Assembly (NCBI GenBank): GCA_026993285.1
Contig: JALWTZ010000245.1
Span: forward strand, 1-5,475
From: Lysobacterales bacterium
GTDB taxonomy: Bacteria; Pseudomonadota; Gammaproteobacteria; Xanthomonadales; S139-57
Length of the DNA: 5,475 nt
Direction: 5' to 3'
Within the stretch, counting starts at the first letter, position 1. Each line of letters starts with the position of its first letter. Made by a program: the position numbers and the translations under genes. The notes below the pieces were generated by a model that was given only the letters and a program-made list of their open reading frames with translations, made no database searches and was not told the origin of the DNA. Shown here piece by piece: positions 1 through 5,475 of the stretch.

Positions 1-114
1 TCCCAGGAGGAATAGCCCACCCCCCGCGATAACGGCCCGATATTGTCTTGGCAAAAAACCCATCTCCAGCCTCTTTGACGGTAATGAAAACGCAACAAAT
101 ATGCGCGATAGCGG

Positions 115-143
115 TTTTCTTTGCGTTAAACAGTTGTTATTAT
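115..143 (+). promoter_or_regulatory. Candidate extended -10 promoter for the receptor gene
   Basis: TATTAT at 138-143 matches the sigma70 -10 consensus in five of six bases and is preceded by TG plus one base (135-137), the extended -10 motif. The hexamer 17 bases upstream, TTTTCT at 115-120, is a poor -35, as is usual for extended -10 promoters. Transcription would start near 150 and leave a leader of about 108 bases. A TTGACG at 75-80 looks like a -35 but has no good -10 at the right distance. This is inferred from motifs only. Confidence 0.33.
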
Positions 144-187
144 CGCCCCACCTCAGAAAGGATTCTGTACGCATTGGTATGGACCAA

Positions 188-204
188 CCGCCCTTCCCGG
201 GCGG
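188..204 (+). repeat. GC-rich inverted repeat in the receptor leader
   Basis: CCGCCC (188-193) and GGGCGG (199-204) are perfect inverted copies around a five-base loop, TTCCC. No T-run follows, so this is not a standard intrinsic terminator. If the promoter near 115-143 is real, the hairpin forms in the 5' leader about 36 bases before the ribosome binding site, where it could affect mRNA stability. It could also be the remains of a terminator for a gene on the left. Confidence 0.45.
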
Positions 205-240
205 GGTATGCACACTATTTCTATCGTGTATCTGCCTTAT

Positions 241-247
241 GGGAGAG
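241..247 (+). promoter_or_regulatory. Ribosome binding site fixing the receptor start at 258
   Basis: GGGAGAG lies 10 bases before the ATG at 258. It is the reason, together with the signal peptide that begins there, to prefer 258 over the upstream TTG at 48. Confidence 0.65.
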
Positions 248-257
248 TCATTTCATC

Positions 258-2888
258 ATGAAAAACAACCGTAACCCCCTGTTCAACGCAGTGAATTTTG
301 CACTGTCTGCAGGCCTGATCGCTTCTCTGGGCATGAGCAATGCCATGGCCGAAGAAGAAGACGGTGCCAAGCTGGACAAGATCGAAGTCACTGGTTCTCG
401 TCTGAAGCGCACAGACATTGAAACTGCTGCCCCCGTGGCCGTGATCAGCCGTGAAGATATTGATGCTTCCGGTGATGTCACTGTGGCCCAGGTGCTGCAA
501 ACCACTGTTTACAACTCCTTCGGTTCCTTCAAGGCCACTTCCGGTTATGGCGCCGGTTATGCCAATGTGAACGAAGTTTCCATCCGTGGCCTGGGTGCCA
601 ACCGTACCTTGGTGCTGATGGATGGCAAGCGCATTGCCAGCATCCCGGGTGGCGGTGGTGCCTCCCAGAACCTGAACCAGATCCCGCTGGATGTGGTGGA
701 GCGCATCGAAATCCTGCGTGACGGTGCTTCCGCCGTGTACGGCTCCGACGCCATCGCCGGCGTGGTGAACATCATCACCCGCAAGGATTACGACGGCCTG
801 AAGATCAGCACCCAATATGAAGAAGGTCGCGGCAGCTACGCCCGTACCAACGCCAACATCCTGGGCGGCATCTCCGGTGCCAAGGGCAACATCTTCTACT
901 CCCTGTCCATGGCTGACAGCCGTCCGCAGTACTACCGCGAACTGAGCTATGCCGCCAACGCCCCGGAAAACTTCGGCATTTCCTCCTTCGGCTTCCCCGG
1001 TTCCTGGATTGCCCTGGGCGGTGATTTTGCCGGTGCCAACTTCGTCGATCCCCGTTGTCCGCTGAATGTGGGTCAGTCTTCCGAATTCCCCAACTCCTAC
1101 CGTTGGGACTTCCTGACCTTCGCACCAGGCAACTCCACCACGGGTGCCGAGCGTTGCGGCTATAACTTCGCTGCGGACATCAAGTCCGTGCCGGACACCA
1201 ATTCCAGTGTGCTGTTTGTCAACTCCAACTATGAAGTGACCGACAACATCACCCTGAACACCAAGGCCCTGATCGGCAAGGTCCGTGGCAACAGCCGTTT
1301 CGCTGGTACTCCGGTGACCCAGCCGTTCCCCACCATGTCTGCTGACAACCCGAACAACCCCATGCCGCTGTATGGTCTGGACCCGGCCCCCGTGCTGATG
1401 CTGGTCCGTACCGTACCCAACGGTTTCCGGGATTCCAAGATTGACGAAACCAACGTCAACCTGAACCTGACCCTGAACGGCTTCACCGAACTGTTCGGTG
1501 GCGCGGATTGGGAGCTGGGCGCACAGTTCATTAACAACTACACCGCCCACAAGACCTACAACCTGGTGAACAAGGAAACCCTGCAACAGCTGATTGACAG
1601 CGGCGAGCTGGATTTCTACAACGTCAACGGTAATTTCGATGCCGACATCATGCGCCAGGCCAACCACACCGGTCTGTATGAAGGGGAAACCACTTCCCTG
1701 AACTTCGGTGGCAGCCTGCGCATGGATGTGGCCGAACTGCCTGCTGGACCGGCCCAGCTGGTGGTGGGTTTTGATACCTACAACATCAGTTTCAACCAGC
1801 TGAATGATCCAGAATCCAACCGTCTGATCATCGCCGGTACTTCCGGTGGTGACAACATCAGTGCCGATCGTGATATCACTTCGCTGTATTTCGAGGCCGG
1901 TCTGCCGATCACCGACATGATCGAAGTGAACCTGGCCGGTCGTTACGACGACTACTCCGATTTCGGCAGCAACTTCTCGCCGACAGCACGGATCAGCTTC
2001 CGTCCCATGGACGGCCTGCTGCTTCGCGCTACCTACGGTGAAGGTTTCCGTGCTCCCGGTTTTGACGAGTACTACGGCAACGTGTCCGAGTCCTTCCCCT
2101 CCGGCATCGACTTCGTGGGATGTAACAACGGTGTAGCACCCTGTTCCCCCACCCAGTATCGCGCACTGTTCGGTGGTAACACCAATCTGGGTCCGGAAAC
2201 TTCCAAGTCCTATACCTTCGGTGTTGTCTGGCAGCCCATGGAAGACCTCAACCTGGAGCTGACCTACTACCACATCGAGTTCGACAACTGGATCACCACC
2301 TCCACGCTGAACCGCGAATTCGCGGCCGAGCGGGATGGCCAACAAAACCATGTGGTGCGTGACCCGGCCACCGGCCAGGTGGACTATGTCTCGCTGCAGT
2401 ACAATAACTTCAAGGGCCAGAAGCAGAATGGTCTCGACTTCAACATTGAGTACCTGCTGTCTACGGATGCTGCGGGTGATTTCCGCTTCCGTCTGGAAGG
2501 TGCCCGTGTGCTGAAGTACGAAGTACAGCGTTTCGCGGAAGACCCGGCTGCCAGCCTGGAAGGCCAGATGGGCCTGCCCGATACCCGTATCAACCTGACC
2601 ACCGACTGGCAGATGGGTGATATCTTCGCCACAGCTGGTGTATCCATGATCAGCGGTCAGTCCCAGACTGAAAGTGACGTAACTTACAGCGTGGATGACC
2701 ACTATGAACTGGACCTGCAGGCCGGTTACAACCTGCCCTGGAATGGCAAGGTGGTTGTGGGTGCGCGCAATGTGACCGATGAGAATCCGGAGACCAATCC
2801 CGACTGGTACGGTTGGGAACCCTTCGACTTCACCATCTACAGCACCCTGGGTCGCGTGATGTACGTGCGTTACGAGCAAGACTTCTAA
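258..2888 (+). CDS. TonB-dependent outer-membrane receptor, substrate unknown
   Basis: An 876-residue outer-membrane beta-barrel importer, energised through TonB-ExbB-ExbD. Residues 1-31 are a signal peptide (hydrophobic stretch about 12-25, cleavage probably after A-M-A at 29-31). A TonB-box-like segment, DKIEVTGSRLKR, lies at 40-51. The plug domain covers about 55-175, with conserved VSIRGLGANRTLVLMDGKR at 107-125 and the motif around ERIEILRDGASAVYGSDAIAG (148-168) before NIITRK. The barrel fills the rest, with the family motifs GEGFRAP (594-600) and PETSKSYTFGVVW (646-658), and ends in F876, the usual aromatic C-terminus for BAM recognition. Cysteine pairs C267/C300 and C622/C629 probably form disulfides in surface loops. 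There is no N-terminal STN domain, so FecA-type signalling is not expected. Arginine is almost always CGT or CGC and leucine mostly CTG, as in highly expressed genes. It stands alone, with its own terminator. The family spans siderophores, haem, vitamin B12 and sugars, and nothing here identifies the ligand. Confidence 0.95.
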   Translation: MKNNRNPLFNAVNFALSAGLIASLGMSNAMAEEEDGAKLDKIEVTGSRLKRTDIETAAPVAVISREDIDASGDVTVAQVLQTTVYNSFGSFKATSGYGAGYANVNEVSIRGLGANRTLVLMDGKRIASIPGGGGASQNLNQIPLDVVERIEILRDGASAVYGSDAIAGVVNIITRKDYDGLKISTQYEEGRGSYARTNANILGGISGAKGNIFYSLSMADSRPQYYRELSYAANAPENFGISSFGFPGSWIALGGDFAGANFVDPRCPLNVGQSSEFPNSYRWDFLTFAPGNSTTGAERCGYNFAADIKSVPDTNSSVLFVNSNYEVTDNITLNTKALIGKVRGNSRFAGTPVTQPFPTMSADNPNNPMPLYGLDPAPVLMLVRTVPNGFRDSKIDETNVNLNLTLNGFTELFGGADWELGAQFINNYTAHKTYNLVNKETLQQLIDSGELDFYNVNGNFDADIMRQANHTGLYEGETTSLNFGGSLRMDVAELPAGPAQLVVGFDTYNISFNQLNDPESNRLIIAGTSGGDNISADRDITSLYFEAGLPITDMIEVNLAGRYDDYSDFGSNFSPTARISFRPMDGLLLRATYGEGFRAPGFDEYYGNVSESFPSGIDFVGCNNGVAPCSPTQYRALFGGNTNLGPETSKSYTFGVVWQPMEDLNLELTYYHIEFDNWITTSTLNREFAAERDGQQNHVVRDPATGQVDYVSLQYNNFKGQKQNGLDFNIEYLLSTDAAGDFRFRLEGARVLKYEVQRFAEDPAASLEGQMGLPDTRINLTTDWQMGDIFATAGVSMISGQSQTESDVTYSVDDHYELDLQAGYNLPWNGKVVVGARNVTDENPETNPDWYGWEPFDFTIYSTLGRVMYVRYEQDF

Positions 2889-2913
2889 GTCAGGCTTTTC
2901 CAACGCATGACCC

Positions 2914-2946
2914 AAGAGAGCGGGCCTTCTGGCCCGCTCTTTTTTT
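2914..2946 (+). terminator. Rho-independent terminator of the receptor gene
   Basis: A perfect 10-bp stem (AGAGCGGGCC at 2917-2926, GGCCCGCTCT at 2931-2940) closes on a TTCT loop and runs into seven T bases (2940-2946). A G-T and two A-T pairs (2914-2916 with 2941-2943) can extend the stem. It begins 25 bases after the receptor stop codon and separates the receptor from the downstream operon. The opposite strand has no T-run, so it works in one direction only. Confidence 0.95.
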
Positions 2947-3019
2947 GTCTGTCTTTCAGCATCCGAAGCATGGACATTCCAACCTCCAGGGCAGAAAATG
3001 ACGGTTTTGCCGGAAGCCC

Positions 3020-3688
3020 ATGATGGATATCAGCTACCACTTTGCCGTACCCCTCATTCAGTTCCAGCACCCTGACAAGGAACGACTGAATCAGGAGCTG
3101 AAAGACCTGATCCTGCACATGGAAGCCCAGGGTGATCGTTTTCGTGACACAGTCAAGCGTGACACCCAGGGTGGCCCACTGTTCGAAAGCAATTTCGACC
3201 TGTTCTACCGGCCGGAAAAGCCCCTGCGGGAACTGGCGGCCTTCTGTCACGAATCCCTGGCCCGGGCTATCTTTCAGTTATCCGACTACAGTCAGGAAGA
3301 ATTTGCCCGGCTGGAATGGGAATACGACGCCTGGTTTCATGTCACCCGCAAGGGCGGTTATCAGGGCCTGCACAATCACAACAATGCCAGCTGGTCGGGC
3401 ATTTATTGCATTGATACCGGCGGGGAAGTACCCGACCGGCCCGACAGCGGGCGTGTACGCTTTCATGACCCGCGTACCAATGCCAACTATTATGCCGATC
3501 CGGGCATGGAACGGCTCAAGCCACCGGTGCACTACGGTGGTTTCGATCTCACCCACCAGGCCGGGCAGCTGTCCATTTTCCCCTCCTACCTGCTGCACGA
3601 GATTTTTCCCTTTGTCGGGGACGGCACCCGCATCATTGTGGCCTTCAATTCCTGGGTAAAAGTGCGTGGACAAAAAAGCCGCCGCTGA
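3020..3688 (+). CDS. Putative 2OG-Fe(II) oxygenase family protein (TIGR02466-like)
   Basis: A 222-residue protein resembling the bacterial and phage family of putative 2-oxoglutarate/Fe(II)-dependent oxygenases (TIGR02466 / 2OG-FeII_Oxy_5), whose substrates are mostly unknown. Family landmarks are the opening AVPLIQF (9-15), W105 in a YDAWFHV segment, LHNHNNASWSGIYC (117-130) with candidate iron-ligand H118 or H120, VRFHDPR (146-152), then GQLSIFPSYLLHEIFPF (182-198) with H193 as the distal histidine, and RIIVAFNSW (204-212) with R204 as the likely 2-oxoglutarate anchor. No signal peptide or membrane segment is visible, so it should be cytoplasmic. Two adjacent ATG codons (3020, 3023) compete as start; a GGAAG at 3012-3016 fits either, and a TGA at 2999-3001 rules out anything earlier in frame. 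It is the first gene of a three-gene overlapping operon. I see no convincing promoter in 2947-3019. Family assignment is fairly firm; the exact reaction is unknown. Confidence 0.82.
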   Translation: MMDISYHFAVPLIQFQHPDKERLNQELKDLILHMEAQGDRFRDTVKRDTQGGPLFESNFDLFYRPEKPLRELAAFCHESLARAIFQLSDYSQEEFARLEWEYDAWFHVTRKGGYQGLHNHNNASWSGIYCIDTGGEVPDRPDSGRVRFHDPRTNANYYADPGMERLKPPVHYGGFDLTHQAGQLSIFPSYLLHEIFPFVGDGTRIIVAFNSWVKVRGQKSRR

Positions 3689-4268
3689 ACTGCGCCAGCG
3701 CCTGCGTGACCAGCGAAGAAACCTGCCGGATGCGCTACAGCTGCAACACGGGCAGGCAGTCTGCAACAACCTCGCCACCCTGCCCGCCATGAGGCACAGC
3801 CTTCATATAGGGCTTTATTTGCCCGTCGATGGGGAGCTGGATCTGCGCCCCTTGCGGCGATGGTTGCTGACCACCGGCCGGCTGGCCTGGCTGCCGGTAC
3901 TGATGGAATCGGGTTTGTATTTCCGTCCCTGGCACTGGCGCATGCCCATGCAGCGCAATCGCTATGACATTGCCGAACCGGTTGCCGGGCCGCTGGTTAC
4001 GGTTGATCAGCTCGATATCCTCATCCTGCCACTGGTGGCCTGTGATCAAGATGGCAACCGCCTGGGCATGGGTGCTGGCTGGTATGATCGCACCCTGGCC
4101 GCGGTGTATCCTTCCGCACGCTGCCCCTGGCTGGTGGGTGCCGGCCATCAATTCCAGCAGGTGGATACCATTGAGCCCGATCCCTGGGATATTCCACTGG
4201 ATGCCCTGGTCACCGAACAGGGCCTGACACCTTTTCACAGGAGAACCCGAACATGGCCTACTGGCTGA
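3666..4268 (+). CDS. fau: 5-formyltetrahydrofolate cyclo-ligase (5,10-methenyltetrahydrofolate synthetase)
   Basis: This enzyme uses ATP to convert 5-formyltetrahydrofolate to 5,10-methenyltetrahydrofolate, returning the folate storage or by-product form to the one-carbon pool in the cytoplasm. It has 200 residues, normal for the family. An arginine-rich N-terminal helix (LRQRLRDQRRNL, 9-20) is followed by IGLYLPVDGELDL (48-60), NRYDIAEP (98-105), the signature DGNRLGMGAGWYDRTL (129-144) and PWDIPLDALVTEQGL (173-187). The signature reads GAGWYDR where GGGYYDR is common. The GTG at 3666 is chosen because it keeps the conserved N-terminal helix; the first ATG-encoded methionine in frame, M42, would delete it. 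The start lies inside the oxygenase gene (23-base overlap) with no strong ribosome binding site, which suggests translational coupling. The last residues overlap the EVE gene by 16 bases. The E. coli counterpart is fau, formerly ygfA. Confidence 0.93.
   Translation: MDKKAAAELRQRLRDQRRNLPDALQLQHGQAVCNNLATLPAMRHSLHIGLYLPVDGELDLRPLRRWLLTTGRLAWLPVLMESGLYFRPWHWRMPMQRNRYDIAEPVAGPLVTVDQLDILILPLVACDQDGNRLGMGAGWYDRTLAAVYPSARCPWLVGAGHQFQQVDTIEPDPWDIPLDALVTEQGLTPFHRRTRTWPTG
4239..4243 (+). promoter_or_regulatory. Ribosome binding site of the EVE-domain gene
   Basis: AGGAG lies inside the end of the cyclo-ligase coding region, nine bases before the ATG at 4253. It supports that start and shows the EVE gene has its own initiation signal despite the overlap. 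Confidence 0.7.
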
Positions 4269-4717
4269 TGAAAAGCGAGCCCAATGAATACAGCATCGAT
4301 GACCTGGAACACGACCCCAAGGGCTGGGAGCACTGGGATGGGGTTCGCAACTACCAGGCGCGCAATTTCATGCGCGAGATGAAAGTGGGAGACCGGGTGT
4401 TTTTCTACCACTCCAACACCGAGGTGCCTAGCATCGTGGGCATTGCGGAAGTCTGCCGGGAAGCTTACCCCGACCACACCGCCTTCGACCCGGAGGACAA
4501 ACACTATGACCCCAAATCCGACCCGGACAAGCCACGCTGGTTCATGGTGGATGTACGCTTTTTGGAAAAGTTTCCCCGCACCATCAGCCTGCGGGAACTC
4601 AAGGAGCACGCGGAAGTGCTGGGGGATTTCGCCCTGCTGCGCAAGGGCAACCGCCTGTCGGTGATGCCGGTCAGCGAGGCCCAGTGGAATACCATACTGG
4701 GCCTGCTCAAGAACTGA
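4253..4717 (+). CDS. EVE domain-containing protein (THYN1-like)
   Basis: A 154-residue protein made of one EVE domain, the PUA-like fold also found in human thymocyte nuclear protein 1. EVE domains are thought to bind modified bases in DNA or RNA through an aromatic pocket; the bacterial stand-alone form has no settled role. Family motifs run through the whole length: YWLMKSEPNEYSIDDL (3-18), WDGVRNYQARNFMREMKVGD (28-47), VFFYHSN (49-55), IVGIAEV (61-67), AYPDHTAFDP (71-80), YDPKSDPDKPRWFMVDVRF (85-103) and LLRKGNRLSVMPV (128-140). No signal peptide or transmembrane segment is present, so it is cytoplasmic. The start at 4253 has an AGGAG nine bases upstream and places the YWLMKSEP motif at the N-terminus as in relatives. 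It is the last gene of the operon with the oxygenase and cyclo-ligase. Family identification is secure; function is inferred from the fold. Confidence 0.93.
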   Translation: MAYWLMKSEPNEYSIDDLEHDPKGWEHWDGVRNYQARNFMREMKVGDRVFFYHSNTEVPSIVGIAEVCREAYPDHTAFDPEDKHYDPKSDPDKPRWFMVDVRFLEKFPRTISLRELKEHAEVLGDFALLRKGNRLSVMPVSEAQWNTILGLLKN

Positions 4718-4719
4718 TG

Positions 4720-4735
4720 GCCCGCCTCAGCGGGC
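4720..4735. terminator. GC hairpin between converging genes, possible weak two-way terminator
   Basis: GCCCGC (4720-4725) and GCGGGC (4730-4735) pair perfectly around a four-base loop. It starts three bases after the EVE stop and contains the stop codon of the opposite-strand cytochrome gene in its loop (TCA at 4727-4729, TGA on the minus strand). Neither strand has a T-run next to the stem, so it is not a complete intrinsic terminator. It may protect 3' ends or act with Rho. Confidence 0.45.
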
Positions 4736-5254
4736 AACCAGCAACCGGGAACGCGATAGCCCCAGGGCCAACAGCAACAGGACCAGTGTCCACATACCGG
4801 CCACAGACAAGCCGGGAACCGGGGTCGCTGCTGCGGCAGCAGCCGGCAAGGCTCCCTGGTTGATCCAATCCCGAATCATCGCTTGTTCTTCAGGGCTCAA
4901 TGTGCCTCCAATAGGCATGCGTGAACCGCTACCGGGATTGGCACAGTTCAGTTTCCAAAAGAGAAACGACTGGCTGGCATCACCGGGTTCCACACGGTTA
5001 ACCGGTACCGGTGCACTGGGAGGCACACTGACCAGGTTGCCATAGGCAACACCTGCACTCAAAGTCAAGCCACCACTGCCGCCATGGCAACCCGTGCAGT
5101 AACTGTTAAACAAGGGTTGTATCTGCGTGGAAAAATCCACATTTGGGGTTACTGGCACACCTGAGAGATCATCACAGGCTGAAGGTGACACACCTGCTTC
5201 TACTGTTGCGGACAAAGTCAATACAAATCCGCATACCATCAACCATCTTTTCAT
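4727..5254 (-). CDS. Secreted single-haem c-type cytochrome-like protein with IPTL-CTERM-like tail
   Basis: A 175-residue exported protein. Residues 1-20 form a signal peptide (basic start MKR, hydrophobic core, likely cleavage after V-E-A). The segment around IQPLFNSYCTGCHGGSGGL (45-63) carries the covalent haem-binding site C53-x-x-C56-H57. RVEPGDASQSFLFWKL (87-102) and SRMPIGGTLSPEEQAMIRDWINQGA (start 111, end 135) follow the pattern of short cytochrome-c-like domains, with M113 as a candidate second haem ligand. C27 and C104 could form a disulfide. After an alanine run (138-143) comes VPGLSVAGMW (146-155), a hydrophobic helix to about 166 and a basic end (R168, R170, R175): this resembles the IPTL-CTERM protein-sorting signal. 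It probably faces the periplasm, anchored or processed at the tail, and carries electrons, but no partner is visible. The start is supported by AGGAG eight bases upstream on the minus strand. Its gene follows the phosphofructokinase gene by 11 bases. Confidence 0.82.
   Translation of the reverse strand: MKRWLMVCGFVLTLSATVEAGVSPSACDDLSGVPVTPNVDFSTQIQPLFNSYCTGCHGGSGGLTLSAGVAYGNLVSVPPSAPVPVNRVEPGDASQSFLFWKLNCANPGSGSRMPIGGTLSPEEQAMIRDWINQGALPAAAAAATPVPGLSVAGMWTLVLLLLALGLSRSRLLVAR
4827..4843. repeat. Short palindrome encoding the alanine linker of the cytochrome-like protein
   Basis: GCTGCTG (4827-4833) and CAGCAGC (4837-4843) are perfect inverted copies three bases apart. They encode the six-alanine run (residues 138-143) between the haem domain and the C-terminal tail. 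The palindrome follows from mixed GCT/GCC/GCA alanine codons and may have no separate role. Confidence 0.5.
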
Positions 5255-5262
5255 CCCTTTTT

Positions 5263-5268
5263 CTCCTA
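5263..5268 (-). promoter_or_regulatory. Ribosome binding site of the cytochrome-like gene, overlapping the upstream stop codon
   Basis: On the minus strand TAGGAG contains both the TAG stop of the phosphofructokinase gene (5268-5266) and the AGGAG that serves the next gene, eight bases before its ATG. This implies co-transcription and probably translational coupling. Confidence 0.7.
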
Positions 5269-5475
5269 TTTCAGTTCATATTCCGGCAATAAACGCTGCA
5301 CGATTGGGCACTGGAGACGCAAATAGCGCGGCAACCCGGCATGATAGACGGGATAAGCCTCTCCTTCCAGCAATGGCCGAAAATATTGCCGAGCTGCTTC
5401 CGTGATACCCATCCCATCTTCACGGATAAAGTCATCGGGTATCATTTTTTCCACATTGGCAATATCGGACAACGC
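5266..5475 (-). CDS. pfp: Probable pyrophosphate-dependent 6-phosphofructokinase, C-terminal end only (partial)
   Basis: Only the last 69 residues and the TAG stop lie in the window; the gene continues past the right edge. The visible part reads SDIANVEKMIPDDFI, then DGMGITEAARQYFRPLLEGE, then YPVYHAGLPRY. This pattern (ANVEK-x-x-P-x-x-FI, DG-x-GIT-x-A, Y-x-x-PL-x-x-GE-x-YP-x-Y, GLP-x-Y) matches the C-terminus of proteobacterial PPi-type phosphofructokinases as I recall them, and does not match E. coli PfkA. Such enzymes reversibly phosphorylate fructose 6-phosphate with pyrophosphate instead of ATP, in the cytoplasm. The catalytic residues that separate PPi from ATP use are outside the window, so the phosphate donor is inferred. 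The next gene downstream starts 11 bases after this stop. Confidence 0.7.
   Translation of the reverse strand, partial: ALSDIANVEKMIPDDFIREDGMGITEAARQYFRPLLEGEAYPVYHAGLPRYLRLQCPIVQRLLPEYELK

Larger units (their letters stand above)
1..257. other. Non-coding leader upstream of the TonB-dependent receptor
   Basis: No gene can be supported here. The receptor reading frame stays open upstream to a TTG at 48, but the extra 70 residues look like no known protein and would bury the real signal peptide, so I treat this stretch as untranslated. Frame 1 reads S-Q-E-E and then a TAG at 13-15, which might be the last codons of a gene to the left, but five codons cannot prove that. The rest holds a candidate promoter, a GC-rich hairpin and the receptor's ribosome binding site, each listed separately. 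Confidence 0.6.

Noticed and set aside
48..257. N-terminal extension of the receptor from a TTG at 48
   Set aside because: The extra 70 residues match nothing and would hide the signal peptide. The ATG at 258 has a ribosome binding site and begins a proper export signal.
541..562. Near-duplicate of about 11 bases (CCGGTTATG twice) inside the receptor gene
   Set aside because: It encodes a glycine/tyrosine/alanine-rich stretch of the plug domain (GYGAGYAN) and is explained by repeated residues and codon bias.
237..2915. An 892-codon open frame on the minus strand opposite the receptor gene
   Set aside because: It is in exact codon register with the receptor, so minus-strand stops need sense codons TTA, CTA or TCA, which this strongly biased gene avoids. 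Its translation has no recognisable domain, while the plus strand encodes a complete receptor.
2813..3001. A 62-codon plus-strand frame across the receptor end and terminator
   Set aside because: It is out of frame with the receptor, passes straight through a strong terminator and has no recognisable protein features.
2998..3075. A 25-codon reading frame starting at ATG 2998, possible leader peptide before the oxygenase gene
   Set aside because: It overlaps the oxygenase start out of frame, has a weak ribosome binding site and no attenuator-like repeat of one amino acid.
3672..3678. A-run (AAAAAAG) in the oxygenase/cyclo-ligase overlap as a programmed frameshift site
   Set aside because: The run is not in the register needed for the classic -1 slippery heptamer, and joining the two frames would need a +1 shift. 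Both proteins look complete on their own, so ordinary coupled initiation at GTG 3666 is enough.

Overview
The window reads as chromosomal DNA of a gammaproteobacterium of moderately high GC content. The gene set would fit a marine, Alcanivorax-like lineage: a large TonB-dependent receptor, a 5-formyltetrahydrofolate cyclo-ligase/EVE pair, a PPi-type phosphofructokinase and an IPTL-CTERM-like tail. The genus is a guess from gene content. No mobile element, tRNA, rRNA or CRISPR array is visible.

Layout. Bases 1-257 are a non-coding leader with a possible extended -10 promoter and a small GC-rich hairpin. Bases 258-2888 (+) encode an 876-residue TonB-dependent outer-membrane receptor of unknown substrate, closed by a textbook intrinsic terminator at 2914-2946. 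Bases 3020-4717 (+) hold three overlapping genes: a putative 2OG-Fe(II) oxygenase, 5-formyltetrahydrofolate cyclo-ligase and an EVE-domain protein. Their overlaps of 23 and 16 bases strongly suggest one co-translated operon. On the opposite strand, bases 5475-4727 hold the 3' end of a probable pyrophosphate-dependent 6-phosphofructokinase gene, then, 11 bases after its stop, a small secreted single-haem c-type cytochrome-like protein with a C-terminal membrane anchor or sorting tail. The two transcription units converge with 9 bases between stop codons, and a GC-rich hairpin sits on the junction.

How the genes relate. The receptor is a self-contained unit. In the three-gene operon, the cyclo-ligase is folate repair or salvage metabolism, EVE proteins are thought to read modified nucleic acid bases, and the oxygenase has no known substrate; a shared task is possible but unproven. 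The phosphofructokinase/cytochrome pairing is likely co-transcription without an obvious biochemical link. Most genes here belong to known families. The less usual points are the tail on the cytochrome, the overlapping oxygenase-cyclo-ligase-EVE arrangement, and the absence of any room for 6S RNA beside the cyclo-ligase gene.
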